Below are positions 19,446 through 31,524 of a stretch of DNA of 64,000 bases, in pieces (within the stretch, counting starts at the first letter, position 1; each line of letters opens with the position of its first letter). The position numbers and the translations under genes are program-made. The stretch spans positions 17,361,001-17,425,000 of the forward strand of contig CM077011.1 in NCBI GenBank assembly GCA_039090855.1, read 5' to 3'. Below the pieces are notes generated by a model. That model saw only the letters and a list, made by a program, of their open reading frames with translations. It was not told the DNA's origin and made no database searches. The DNA comes from Macrothele yani (Eukaryota; Arthropoda; Arachnida; Araneae; Macrothelidae).

Positions 19446-19557
19446 AGGTAGCACAGCCTTACAATTTAACATATGCCCAACACTAAGCCACTGCCTTTTA
19501 GGTATAAAAGACAGGGGCTCAGTGTTGGGCCTACCTTAAATCGCAAGGCTACCTGCT
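19446..19557. repeat. Short palindromic MITE-like hairpin
   Basis: Nested inverted repeats: an outer CAGGTAGC.. pair (19446 and 19557) and an inner GCCCAACACTAAGCC / GGCTCAGTGTTGGGC, with a small TA-rich loop. About 112 bp in all. Confidence 0.65.
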
Positions 19558-19645
19558 ATAATCGGTCTATGTTATAAATTTACATATTTGTATGTCATTT
19601 CTGACTGACGTTACAAATTTACTAGTTAAACTCCAACAACAGATA

Positions 19646-19706
19646 GCATAGTTTCTATATTTTTATGGAAAATACAATTTCCATAAAAACTCTCAACAAC
19701 TATGCG
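19646..19706. repeat. Imperfect hairpin
   Basis: GCATAGTT and TTTTTATGGAAA pair with TTTCCATAAAAA and AACTATGC. No element boundary is visible. Confidence 0.55.
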
Positions 19707-20870
19707 TTGTTTAAGTTGTTGTTAATTTAATGAACGCTGTCTTAAAATCTAACCAGTGCTCTCATCAATGTTGGTTCTTATTCATAATTTTGGTTTTAGA
19801 TGGCGTGAGAATTAGAAGTGTCAATCGTAAAGTTTTAAATTCTAGAAAAGGGAAGCAAAATTCTTTTTAAATTGTAAATGTTTAAAAGCAAAACAGTATC
19901 ATGTTTTTGAAAAGGTAGTGTTGCAAAACTTTCATTTCCAGACACTGTTTGCAAAGGGTTCTAATAATTATGAACTATTGAGAGGCGTTCTAAACGCGTG
20001 CTGTTCTTCCTCGAGATATAAGTTTATTTTGTCCTATAACTGAGCTCTTGCTCTTTTAGTGAGAATCATCGTAGAGTGTCATTTATGCTGCACGTGGCTC
20101 CTTCTCTTTTTAAAAGAATTACTAATTTCGAAAGTTCTGTACACGTCTTTCTGTGATACATGGGTATCACAGAAAGAACGAAAAGAAAGAACAGATACTC
20201 AAAACAATTTCCTTTATTCTTGATAAAGTGCTACTTTCTTAAAAACGCCAGCGCTGGACGTTATTAAGCACGTAATACTAGTTCTGACTGTTCGACTTCC
20301 AGAGGTCAATAGGAAAGACTGACCGCTCATAAATGGTAGGAACGTCTAAGCGTTGCGCTGCATTGAATGCAAGACGAAATCAAGCATGCAAAAGATACAG
20401 TTTCAAATACTTTGGTACGAATGTAAGAAATAAATCCCTATCTTACATTCAATGTTTTTGAAAACAATCTTTTTCTAAAACTAGGGTCTGCGCCTCTAGG
20501 CTCGCTACGCTCGTTTCCAGACTGGCACTCGGGCACTGCAGCCCGATCTTCAAGTATATCTCAACGGAATGAAAATATTCTCCCAACTGTTCAATACTTT
20601 TTGCGCTGTATCAATACCAAGATGGCGGCTTGTTTACAGTTTTTGTTTCGCTCCTGGTGAAATCCCTTTGGATTTTTTGCTGAATTTTTTAAAAATTTCC
20701 TTCTATTTTTATTGAAGGAATTTGCTGAACCGCCATTTTGAAGTTTCCGAATTTTTTAACTGTCGTTATTTTTTGAAAGGGCGGACTTTTGTCGTTTGAA
20801 CTTATAGAACATACTAAATTTACCACCAAGGAAAACAAAAGCGGTCCAAAACGCATTTCCGTAAACCGGT
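19707..20870. other. No recognisable feature
   Basis: AT-rich. One short hairpin lies near 20150-20180 (CTTTCTGTGATAC / GTATCACAGAAAG). Nothing coding. Confidence 0.4.
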
Positions 20871-20872
20871 AA

Positions 20873-21556
20873 ACAACTGAGATAGCTTTACCAACAAAAC
20901 ATATGCATAAAAAAATTATCTGCGTCAACATGGCAGCAGGTTACGGGACCAGAACGTTCCTCTGTGGTTATCGTGAAGACAAACAAGCTATTCGTTTCTT
21001 TCCTTTGCGTCTTTAAAAAATGCTTAAAAATCAGAAAATGTCTTTTTTGTGAAATTTTTGTTTGTAAAAAAGGGATGATAGTTGTAAGTTTATGCTGTAA
21101 AAATTGCAATGCGTATGATTTATAATTTGCCATATATCCATTTTTTAAATGGATCCCATCGGGAAATAGAGAATTTTGTGAAATTAAAAATTTAATGCTT
21201 CGTAATCTAAATCGAAATTCAAACAATGGGCGACGAGGTGCAAAAATTCGGTCATGACACTACATACCTACAAAGTTTCGTGGTTCTGTTGCTGTCAATG
21301 TGTCCGGAACGCGACCTGATATAACTTTTTTGCTTACCTTAACTTTGAACCTCAATAACTATTGAAGTATCGCCAGAATTGAAAAACGATTTATTTCAGC
21401 GTGTTCTTCAAACAACTCTTTACGAAGGTCTACAAACGATGTAAATTTCATATTTTTGTGTTCAATACGTTTTGTGCTGCGAGCTAGGAAAGCAAGAGTG
21501 TCTGAAAATTTCTAAAACAGCGGCAGCAGTTACTTTGTTTTAGAATAGAGAGATAT
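20873..21556 (+). repeat. Dispersed ~690-bp non-coding repeat, copy 1
   Basis: Matches 48435-49115 in reverse complement across most of its length, e.g. AACTGAGATAGCTTTACCAA, TTCGTGGTTCTGTTG and CTTTCCTAGCTCGCAG-type segments. No shared ORF and no recognised termini. Possibly part of a larger unknown element. Confidence 0.8.
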
Positions 21557-21897
21557 ACCTCTATTGTTGCAACACGACTATTATCAATCAGTTGCTTTTA
21601 CCCTTGCTATATAACTGCGCCATCCTGAAAATGGGGTCTAACCAACAAAAATTAATTACTGTCAGAAATGCAGTGCTCTTTTCGTTTTATCCATCTCGAA
21701 CTTGTGGATTCAAGCTTGGCAAAGCGATGTGACATCCAGATACAAAGATATGATGCATTTTACCAGTTTTAAAAGAGACAAGTTCAAGTGTGATTCCTAG
21801 AACTGAGATCATGCATCCCAATATCAAGAGCACATTTTGCTAAATTACTGAGAAGAAAAACAACATTACAGGAAAGTTGTTCCATTGTGATTCGTTT

Positions 21898-22019
21898 TAT
21901 TTTTCTACATAGTCTCAGGACATTTCAATATAATTCCATAATCGGGGTTTCAGTGATGAATATTTTTCTACATAGTCTCAGGATATTTCAATATAATTCC
22001 ATAATCGGGGTTTCAGTGC
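21898..22019 (+). repeat. Tandem duplication (2 x ~60 bp)
   Basis: TTTTTCTACATAGTCTCAGG with the following TTTCAATATAATTCCATAATCGGGG occurs twice in direct succession. The copies are nearly identical. On the minus strand this reads YIEIS..YVEK, which could be the C-terminus of a lost mariner, but evidence is weak. Confidence 0.75.
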
Positions 22020-23531
22020 TTTGATCGAGGTGGGAAAATACGCTTGCCATCTCTTTTTCGATCCACATTTTCACAACTGTGACCATCTAAGAGCAGGAGG
22101 CTAATCGCTTAAAATGGATGTTTTCAAACCCTTTAACCGATTGGAACGAAATAATTCGTGGTTAGCAAAATGTGTTGAAATCGAACGAATATATTTGCTG
22201 TCTAAAAGATAGGTCGAATGTGGCTAGGACGAGTGAATCTGCACATCAGGAAGTATTGCTTACACCTTAGCTCTGTAATTCTGACTGATTACCAGTTAAA
22301 AAGGGTAACATTAATTGCACTGAATTTAAGAAAGGAGATAGATCATGTTTGAATCATGTTTATGCCCAGTGGTATGATACCCGAGACTGGAGGGCAAGCC
22401 ACTGTCAATAATATCTTTGGTCATGGAACAGAGGATAAAGGACTAGAAGACAGTTTTTATCACAATCGATAGTTTTACTGTCGGTACTGCTAAGATGAGA
22501 GGAATAAAAATTGTTTTGTGGTAACTTCCGTAATGCCCGGCCTCTGTATCAACAGTTCTGTTTGGGAAGCGCAGAAAGTTTTGGGCACCCTTTGGTTCAG
22601 GTACATCGGCCACTAAAGTTTTGCGCACAAAGATCACTAGCGACAAACTCTGAAAAGCAGGATGGCTTCTGAAGAAAATCAAATCTTTCGGTCCGTATGG
22701 AGGTCTTCGCAATCTGGAAGATGTGATTCGGTGTATTGCATTGAAGGAAGACCACACTTCGCAAATTTTTATATCTTTATCTCCTATTGGCTACTCGAAA
22801 TAACCTTATGTCAAGTTACATTCATTTGAGCAAAGCGGTTTTGCTCATCTATCGAGATCCACCGGACCAATCGCAAACTTTTTTTCATTTACAAAGAATT
22901 TGTCTAGATTGTATCTACCTCAAATTAAAGATCCTAGACTCAGCTATACGCGAACAGCATATAAGTCGGCACGGGTCTAAATTTGGGAAGCCAGGCACGG
23001 ACTTGGACTGTTGAGAGCGGAATTTCCAATGGAAGACCGGCGCAGCTAAGAATTTCTAGTTTAAAGCCTGGCTGTCTCGAGACTTTCATTATGCGTTCTC
23101 CCTCGCTTATTGCAATTAGGGCGAGGTTCCTTTGGAGCAGAGGGTCTTCAAACTTTGTCCAACGAGCCACTAGCAGTGGTTCACTGAACCACTAGTTATC
23201 CACAAAGGAAATCTTAAAATGGAAACAACATACTTTCAAATATGAAAAACTGAATACCCAGTTCACGTACATTGGGTGCATGGAGTTTGAACACCCAAAT
23301 CCGCTATGGGGTATGCTGTGATAAATTATATAATTGAAATTTTTAAAGAGAAAAAAATGTAGGTATATGTGGTACCTACTACGGACTGCTTGGGAACGTA
23401 GATAACATTTTAGCTGCTTCGCATCTTTTTCCGAAAGTTAAGTTTTAGAATTCAAAAAATATCTCTGAAATATTCAATATTCATAACAAACGATGTTCAC
23501 AATTGAAAATCCTCCAAATACGTGACGTCAG
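22020..23531. other. No recognisable feature
   Basis: Several open frames under 105 codons (22443-22757 minus, 22787-23014 plus, 22940-23170 minus) overlap each other. No domain or repeat was recognised. Confidence 0.35.
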
Positions 23532-23784
23532 TGAATAAACAAAGACATCGCTCTTTCCACGTCGTTTAGCAACGCACAGCAACCGAAAAATTATTATTCG
23601 GCCGCCTTCTGGTAACAGCGGCTGCCCAATAACAATTTTTTCGGTTGCCGAATAAAAATTTTCGGTTATAACAATGATGTCATTTCTCCAATCACAATTG
23701 TCATTCGGCCGCCGCCGGGGAATAACAATTTTTCGGTTGCTGTGAGTTTCTAAACGTGGAAAGAGCGATGTCTCTGTTTATTCA
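23532..23784. mobile_element. Palindromic element: inverted dimer of a SINE body
   Basis: Left arm (23532-23606) and right arm (23711-23784) are inverted copies: TGAATAAACAAAGACATCGC against TGAATAAACAGAGACATCGC, continuing through TCTTTCCACGT and CAGCAACCGAAAAATT. The right arm also aligns with the SINE body after 4525 (GAATTTTTCCGTT, AAACGTGGAAAGAGCGA), including GC-rich CGGCCGCC resembling the end of that tRNA-like head. Confidence 0.75.
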
Positions 23785-24060
23785 TTGATGTTCACAATAT
23801 TATTATTCTTTTTCTCGTGTTCCGCGAGTCCTATTCAACTTTGTCATGTGGATTTGTCTATTCACAAAAGACCTTACTCTATTGAAGTGGACTATTTCAG
23901 TACTAAACAGGATGTAACGCAAAGAGAGAGATGCCATTTCGCGTAGAAATTCATTTCACAAATGAGATGTAGGCATTCGTGCAAACATCTATCACAAATG
24001 CAAAAGTAATTCCGTCTGTACACTTAAGTATAAACGAGTAAGTTTTTATCCCCACATATA
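23785..24060. other. No recognisable feature
   Basis: AT-rich spacer up to the TA flank of the next Tc1 element. Confidence 0.4.
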
Positions 24061-25258
24061 CACGGCCGAGTCATATTATTGTGACCACCAGAGTAACCGC
24101 CGTGTGCAGCGCGAGAAGCAGCTAAAATGACTGGGAATGACTCAATAAAGTGCTAGAAGGTGTTCAAAGATATATGGAGCCATGCTGACTGCAGTGCATG
24201 TGACAACTGCTGGAGGGTGCGTGGTGGAGGATATTTAGAGCGAACAACACGATCAAGGTGATCCCACAGCTGCTCAGTTGGGTTTAATTTTAGGGAATTA
24301 GAGGGCCAAGGAAGTACTTTGAAATCTTCATTGTGCTCTTCCAACCATTCTCGGACATTTCTAGCTGTGTGACGCGTCGCATTGTCGTGATGAAAGATTC
24401 CATCCGCCAAAGAGAAGACAATCAGCATGTATGGGTGTACCCGGTCTGCAAGGATGGCTTCATAACGAATTCGCTTCATAGTGTCTTTTGCAGGAATGAG
24501 TGGACCTAGTAAATGCCACGGAAACATTCTAAACAAACAGACCATAGCTCTTCCCCCCACCAGCTCGTGTTCTTCCAGCAATGGTTGAAGAGTGTTTGTT
24601 CTTCGATGCTTCTCGCCTTATATACCAACGTCTATCCGTTCGATGAAGCAGAAATCGTGAATCATCGGAGAAGGCAATCCTTTGCAAATCAGCGGAGGTC
24701 CAATTTCGATACTGTCTCAAAAATGTACGCCTTTTTTCTTTCAATGCACATTCGTTAGCATAAGTGCAGTGACCATCCATCTGCATGAGATCCCCTTAAG
24801 CAGTAGGATTCGCTGAACTGTTGTTTTAGACACTCACTTCTGGTAGTCCCCTGATTCATTCGACCACTGAGTTCATCCACTGTAGCATGTCGATGGGCCG
24901 TAAGCCACCTTCGCAGCTGACGATCACCTCTCACATCGATGACACGTGGTGGTGGGCAATGGTGCCATTTCTCCAATCACGATACACTGCAGCAGGCGAA
25001 CAGTTTACAAACTGCGCTGTTTCAGGAATATTGTCACGCTTGTCCCGTAAGCAGATAATCTTCCCTGTTTGCAAATCTGGTAAATCGCTCCTTTTATCCA
25101 TGACAGCAACGAGTGATGTTTTCAGAATGCGCACACCTTATATACCTTCCAATCCAGCTCACGACACGTGCCTTCTTTCTTTGGCTACGCCCTGTTGACA
25201 ACAATATACAGGAGCCTTATACAAGGTATCTGCGTGATATCATCATGAGCCTCGTGTG
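24061..25258 (-). mobile_element. Tc1-like element, DD36E type
   Basis: Diverged terminal repeats CACGGCCGAGTCATATTATT at 24061 and, inverted, CACACGAGGCTCATGATGAT ending at 25258. TA dinucleotides flank at 24059-24060 and 25259-25260. About 1.2 kb, the normal size for a Tc1 element. Confidence 0.75.
24153..25110 (-). pseudogene. Tc1-like transposase (DD36E), frameshifted
   Basis: Minus-strand segments in order: RSDLPDLQTGKIICLRDKRD (helix-turn-helix), PAAVYRDWRNG, RQLRRWLTAHRHATVDELS, YRNWTSADLQRIAFSDDSRF (first catalytic Asp), a broken linker, IFHHDNATRHTARNVREWL (second Asp) and KLNPTEQLWDHLD (catalytic Glu). Thirty-six residues separate the second Asp from the Glu, against 34 in classical Tc1. 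Frames are broken at least twice (about 24560 and 24780). It would have acted as a DDE transposase in the nucleus. Confidence 0.8.
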
Positions 25259-25436
25259 TAGACATGCTTTTCAAAGGCACGTATTTTATCAAATCCGGTA
25301 GTCCCTGTTCTTCAATTTCGCAAAAGTTTCTACGGTTTAGTTCACAAAGTCACTTGAGAAAAATGTGGATTTATAATATCAAAATTTAGAACAGTAACAG
25401 CCAACAATGTGCATTATCTGCATGAACAATATTGTT

Positions 25437-26725
25437 CGAGGGTTGTACCAAAAGTAATGCAGTAAGGATAATTTTTTTATTAACTAACAGAGGCCGTTCA
25501 AATTGCACATGTCGATAGAGTAACTCTTTCTCTATAGTAACCTTTCTCCTTCACTGCAGGTAAATAATGGATTCCAAGCAGAAGTAACGTGCCGTCACTG
25601 ACTTCTTGACGAAGAGAGGGTGCAGGCTGTTCGACATCTACAAAAGGCTACAGAATGTTTACGGGGACGATATCATTGGCTAGAGCAAGTGCACAGATGA
25701 ATGAAGAAGTTTAAAGAAAGGGAAACCAGCATTGAAGACAAACCACACGGTAGGAGACCATAATCTGTGACCACTGACACGAATCGTCAACGGGTGGAGG
25801 AACTGATTCGCGCCGAGAGACAAGTCACAATTCGTGAGCTTGTTGCACAACTGGACTTTGGTCACAATGCCCTACAGGAGATGGTGGAAGACTTAGGGTA
25901 TCGGAAACTGTGTGCTAAGTGGGTAGCTTGGCATTTCACACCCGATTTGAAGGAGATGAGGGTGGAAGTCTGCTCTGATCTACTGGAAACGTTTGAAGCC
26001 AACGAAGACACGTTTTGTTTTCGATCTGGTGACAGGGGACGAAACGTGGGCGTATCTTTACAATCCAGAAACGAAGAATTAATCCATGGAATAGCATCAC
26101 ACCTGTTCACCAAGGCCTAAGAAATTCAAGAGCCAGCGATGAGCACAGAAAATCATGATGACTGTTTTTTGGGATGACAGGGGTTTCATTATCCTTGATT
26201 TTCTGGAACGTGGGCGTACGGAGACTAGCAAGCGGTACATTGAGACACTCAAGAAGCTCAGAGAAGCCGTAAGGAGGAAGAGACTAATCAAGAATTTGAA
26301 AAGGATCCTCATTCTCCGTGCCAATGGGAGATCACACACATCTTTGCCAACAAATCAGGCGAACAGCAAATTACGCTGGTCGTTGGTCCCTCATCCACCG
26401 TACAACCCAGATCTGGCACCCTCCGACATCCACCTGTTAGTTCCAACGAAGGAAAGTCTCCGGGATAAACGATCTGATGACACAAATGAGGAGATAGTAG
26501 CTATGAAGAAGTGGTTACAACGGTCCATACCTGCATTTTTTCAATCAGGATTCGAGGGTTGGGATTAACTTTGGCGTAAATGCATCGCTTGTGATGAAAA
26601 CTATTTTAAGTAGTACCTTTGTATAGACATAAAAAGAGTTACTCTACCAACATGAGCAATTTGAACAACCTCTGTCAGTTAATAAAGTTCTTCCCACTTT
26701 TGGGTCACTTTCTGTAAAACCCTCG
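25437..26725 (+). mobile_element. mariner element with long terminal repeats
   Basis: Inverted ends: CGAGGGTTGTACCAAAAGTA at 25437 and, inverted, CGAGGGTTTTACAGAAAGTG ending at 26725. They stay similar for about 85 bp (TTATTAACTAACAGAGG, TAGAGTAACTCTTT). Length 1.29 kb is typical of mariner. TA is kept on the right (26726) but not on the left. Confidence 0.85.
25567..26568 (+). pseudogene. mariner transposase, inactive
   Basis: Segments in order: VTDFLTKRG-like start, TTDTNRQRVEELIRAERQVT, ELVAQLDFGHNALQEMVEDL, GYRKLCAKWV, then in another frame LVTGDETWAYLYNPETK (first Asp), MTVFWDDRGFIILDFLERG and TSKRYIETLKKLREAV. ILRANGRSHTSL replaces HDNARPHTSL, so the second catalytic Asp is lost. PYNPDLAPSDIHLL follows (third Asp kept). 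Several frameshifts. Close to the deleted copy at 6896-7600. Confidence 0.85.
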
Positions 26726-27239
26726 TAAATTCAGATTAATTAAAAGTAAGTTAGATTAAAAACTTTCTAAACACCCTTTGCACCTTGTGGTATTCGTCCT
26801 TACCTGAACGTAGAACGTGCCTTTAGCTTGCGCATACATCATGAGATACGCATAATCAAGGTTTTGTTTAGTTCTCCACCTATTAGAAATAAGAAATATG
26901 AGCTATAAATAATTAAATTCACAGTTTCGGATTTTATGAAATGTTTTGCATGAAATTATGTTTTAAATGCATCAAAATTGATATTAAAAATAATATATTT
27001 ACCATAAGCCATTTCAGTGACAGAATAAATAGGACTATCATCATTATTACTAATCGAGCGGGTATTTTAGCATAAATACACATTTTGAGAAAACATGAGT
27101 TATCACTCTTATCCTCTTTCTACATCCATTTTCTATGTGAGAGATAGAGAGATATCGCGGATATTTTATTTATCTCGCTGATATTGGCATGTATGTTGCT
27201 TAATACTCATTTCTAGAAATTAATTAGAATCTTCAAACG
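26726..27239. other. No recognisable feature
   Basis: AT-rich sequence without repeats or frames of note. Confidence 0.4.
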
Positions 27240-27740
27240 AATTTTTTGTACAAAAGTAATGTCAGCATGGCAACAATTCATCTGTCAGTGGCAGCAATGT
27301 AAGGCAAACCAATGAGAATCTAATGAAATAATCGACCACAATGGATAAAGCTCAGCATTTCAAAGATCAACGGATGAGAAATAGTTGCAACACTTATAAT
27401 CCATTACTTCATATCCTACTTCTATAAAAAAGAGTTGCATTGATACATACAAATAATTCCGGGTGCCAATTTACCAACATCGTCGTACAGACTGCAAGAT
27501 CCGAGTTTCTTCAGTACCCGCCCTATTCTCCAAGACCTGCCCTTAGTGAGTATTACTTGTTCTCTAAGCTGAAGAAAATCATCCGTAGAAAGCAATATGC
27601 TTCTCATCCCGCGGCGGTCGCTGCTATTGGGATACGTAAGAGAAGTGATTTGTAATTGCACTGGAGTATTCTCAAAAGAAGGAATCAAAATTGCATAGCG
27701 TTGCCGTATGTGATAGGTAACGAACTGCTCGACAGATCCC
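27240..27740 (+). mobile_element. mariner remnant, internally deleted
   Basis: The start resembles a mariner 5' end (ACAAAAGTAATGTCAGCATG). After about 200 bp it passes straight to a transposase C-terminus: QYPPYSPRPALSEYYLFSKL, KKIIRRKQYASHPAAVAAI. The third catalytic Asp of 'APSDFF' reads ALSEYY (Asp to Glu). The core is missing, giving a roughly 500-bp non-autonomous derivative. Confidence 0.6.
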
Positions 27741-29107
27741 TGTATAATTTTTGTAGATTTTAGTAGTGTATAATGCTTTTGAGAACATGTCTTTCATGAA
27801 CTCTTAACTCCGTCTCTTTGTAATTTTGCTGAATGTTCGACGTAACCCTTGACTGTTCTGCGCGTTGTAAATGTCAATCATTTAAAAAAAACAACTATCA
27901 ATGGATTATGCTGGCTACTTCGGCTGAATAACATTTGCAGGTTCTTTGGTTCATGTGCTGTTTTTAACTTTTCTTTTTTGAAATAAAAATTATCTACCAC
28001 TTTCCCCAAACATTCTGGTAGGAACATATTGTTATTGGTATTATTCTTGCGGGAATATATGCAGTGTTTTTGAGAAATTTCATTTTAGAATATCTTCTCT
28101 GTCTCAAAACTATCTTGTTTGAAAACATGGATGCGCTTTGCGATGAATTTTTAACGTTGTTCGTACGTGATCAGTTCTTATTCACGTGGACGTAACTGAT
28201 TTTGAATGCAGATATTCTCTTGGGGAACTATAAAAATCCGTAGTCTCATGCATACATGAATGCTCTTATTTATTGCTTTTCATCGTATATTCGTGATTTC
28301 CGTACTGCATTATGGATTTGTTTATCAATAGATTTCCTATTTCTTGACAGATGGTTACAAGCATCGCTATTCTTTTTTTATTGCAAATCTGTGTTTATGT
28401 CGAACTAGTTAAAAGCTAATTTGATTTTAGAGAACAAATTGGATGGACAATGTACAGAAAATGAGCAACATAGTATTATTATCATCTAATTACCTGTAAT
28501 TTAGTCCATCAAATATACAGCATGATCGATTGTTTCGGATAACACAAGCTAAATTCAGAATGTTGGTTCATAAGAACTTAATATTAAATACAAAACAACG
28601 ATGCAGAATTCACATTAAGTTGTTTCGTTTGAGGAACGTTATTCGTGATTAAATGGAATAGAACACGCATATAACGAATTCTTGGATTTATCGAGGAAAA
28701 CAGGAACTTCTGTTTGGTAGAAAGTTAATTCAAGATTTATTTAATCGTTTTTAACGAGCAAAATTTAATGAACTCCCCGGATTTAACGTGTGAGACAAAA
28801 GCTAAGATCATTACTTTTAACATGCGAAGTAACAAAATTTAATGAAATGCAATTTTTAACGAGGAAGAGAAAATCTGCTGCACACTGTTCTCGAACTGGA
28901 GGAATAGAAATGGGGGCATACACCAAGAAATTGCAACAGTGCAGGTATATTGTAATCTGGTAGTGGGTGAATATTTATAAGAATTCAACGAGAAGGCAGC
29001 ACATCAAATGGTAAAAGAGTGAGTTGTGAAAGAGACCCTTTCCGCCAATCACTTCAAGGCGTCAACAAAATTGAAAACAGGCCACCTATTCCTACCCAAA
29101 AAAATAA
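27741..29107. other. No recognisable feature
   Basis: AT-rich unique sequence, no ORF over about 70 codons and no internal repeat noticed. Confidence 0.45.
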
Positions 29108-29109
29108 TA

Positions 29110-30648
29110 CACTGCTGGACAATTGCTAAGGACGGATCATAAACGGCTATATAGCGCATAATAAAAGTAAGTGTGGTTGGATGCCAAGTGAAATAAAATT
29201 ATGTCAGAATGCCAGGATATTACAAGAAAGACAATTTATTGTGCTCTGAAATCCAGAAGGCTTTGGAACGTGTTCAAGGGACAAAGAGGCCATTTTGTGC
29301 AGAATAAGTAAACGTGAAAAAAATGCAATTACCACCCGCAGGCGTTCCGGCGGAAGATCTCAATACGGGATATGGCCAGCATGGAGGGCAATGCAAGATT
29401 CCACACGTCGTGTCATGCGTTGCTCAACATTATCAAGCAGCTGTTGGGGCAATTTCTCCATTTCCTATGTCAGTGCACGGATGAGGGTGTCCTTGTTTAT
29501 TGGAGGGCATTTGCGACCAGCAAGACTCCTCCCAAAGCATCCCACACATTTTCAATAAAATTCAGATCTGGAGAACGTCCTGGCCATACGAGACGTTGAA
29601 TATCCTCGCTCTCAAGACACTCCTGGACAGCGACTGTTTGATGACATGTTGCGTTGTCGTCCATGAAAGTGAATCTATCACCGACAGCACCACGGAACAT
29701 GCGAACATGAGGTAGCAGAACATCATTAATGTATCGTTGGCCAGTCATAGTCCCAGTTGGAAGCACATAGAGGGACGTACGGCCATTGATCATGATGCCA
29801 GCCCATACCATGATACTACATGTCGGATATCGGTCCCTTTCCTGTATGTTTGCTGGACAAAATGCAGTACCACTACCACGCCAGATCAGTTGTCCGCGAT
29901 AATCAGACGATAGACTGTATCTACTCTCATCTGAGAAGAGGACAGCAGACCAGTCGTTATCAGTCCAATTGCGATGTTGATGGCACCATTGCAAACGGGC
30001 GGTACGGTGACATCTGGACAATGGGATGCACACAACAGGACCGCTGGCGTATAGTCCTCCTTCATGCAAACGCCTGGCGACAGTTTTTCGAGAGATCCGC
30101 TTGCCAGTAGCAGTCATAAACTGATTTGCTACCTCACTAGCTGTGCTGCGCCGGTGTCTTTTTGTTGATAGCACTATGTACCGATCTTCTGCAGGTGTCG
30201 TACTGCGAACACGACCTCCCCGTGACGTTTGCTACACTCTCCATTTGTTTGAAATGATTTCCAAAGCCTTGAAACAACACTGTGCTGACGTCGAACTCTC
30301 TGGCAACATCTGTTATTTTTCGCCCTTCTCCAATCTTGCCAATAATACGGCCACGCGTAAAATCATCTAGGTGATGTCGGGAAGACATACTGAAAATTGC
30401 AAGTTCGTCAATTGATTCTTTCCCTTTCAACTTTGCGTTTGAACAACAACGGTCAATACGCGTCAAATCCTTTATATCTCTTATCAGCGCTATGACGTCA
30501 CGAACAAGTTCGGCAATCCAAAATTTGCATACGCACAACACGTCTTACTGTATCCCGCACTTATGCTAATTTCCACATTTTCCTGCCTTCCATTTTATGG
30601 TTGCTATCGTTGCTATTGTCATCCGTCCTTAGCAATTGTCCGGCAGTG
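29110..30648 (-). mobile_element. Tc1-like element with intact ends
   Basis: Near-perfect inverted ends: CACTGCTGGACAATTGCTAA at 29110 and, inverted, CACTGCCGGACAATTGCTAA ending at 30648, extending through GGACGGAT. TA target duplications lie at 29108-29109 and 30649-30650. Length 1539 bp. Confidence 0.9.
29360..30388 (-). pseudogene. Tc1-like transposase (DD34E), two frameshifts
   Basis: Start ATG 30388 (MSSRHHLDDFTRGRIIGKI), helix-turn-helix to ITDVAREFDVS, frameshifted near 30200. It is open again through ATGKRISRKTVARRLHEGG, WSAVLFSDESRYSL (Asp), MVWAGIMINGRTSLYV, FMDDNATCHQTVAVQECL (Asp) and SPDLNFIENVWDAL (Glu). It shifts near 29530 and ends LHAGHIPY. All three catalytic residues are present with 34 residues between the last two. 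About 342 codons, full family length. One of the least damaged transposases here. Confidence 0.85.
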
Positions 30649-30960
30649 TAGGTAGGGGCTCACGCACATGTAAGAAGATTTCTGGGCGGCGATTGCAGAG
30701 GGGTGTAATGGAATTGGAATTTTGATGGAAGGGAAACAAAAGATAAAATTCCTGGAGCTGTCCAAAATACCACTTTCACCCTCTAAGTCAGCGACATATT
30801 GCGAGGATCTGTGCAACCTATACTTAATGGGCATTATGTAATGAAAGTCTCACGTGATGGTCCAGCTGAAAAAACCATCATGTTGTGAAGAAAGTTTCCG
30901 GGAAAAGTCACATGTGTAGGTGTGTAATGAAAATTACTGCGGTCCTGCAGTGACGTAAAC
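30649..30960. other. No recognisable feature
   Basis: Spacer between a Tc1 and a mariner element. Confidence 0.4.
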
Positions 30961-31049
30961 ATCCCAGAGTGCTGTGCGCGAATTAATAGAATTCAAGGAC
31001 AGATCGTTTGCTGTTGTAGTGAATATTAGTTGTACGTGACGACAATACC

Positions 31050-31515
31050 ATGGCGATTTTGAAGGAAGGCGTGCGTGCAGTATTACTCTATGAATATTTG
31101 AATGGCGCGATAGATACTAAAGCACTTGAAAAATGGTGAAACGCGTTTGGTGACGATATTATCAAACAGAGTACTTGCTGTAACTGGTATAGGAAATTCG
31201 ACACTGGTGCACGGGATCTGTCTGATGCGCCCCCAAGAGACAGACCCAGTAAGGTTCAAGACGATGCACTATAACACGTGCTTATTGACCAATCCCGATG
31301 CAACACTACGGAAACTTGCAGAGGAACTGAATACCTCTCATACTATCAACACACAACTCGGAAGTTGGTATATTCGTGTAAACTGTGCAAATATGTAGGC
31401 CATGCTTTGTCTGACCAGAATCGTATGCAAAGCTATTCCGTTGCTGTTGCGCTGCGTGAAAGAGAAAACCGTGAGGACTTTTTGCATCGGTTGGTCACGG
31501 ATGACGAAAAGTAGG
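31050..31515 (+). pseudogene. mariner transposase, N-terminal half
   Basis: Begins MAILKEGVRAVLLYEYLNG and continues NAFGDDIIKQSTCCNWYRKF and DTGARDLSDAPPRDRPS. After frameshifts come HALSDQNRMQSYSVAVAL and NREDFLHRLVTDDEK (first Asp region). Several stops are present (a TGA after EKW near 31137, another after DDA). The frame enters the minisatellite immediately after DDEK. Confidence 0.8.
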
Positions 31516-31524
31516 CCACAAACG

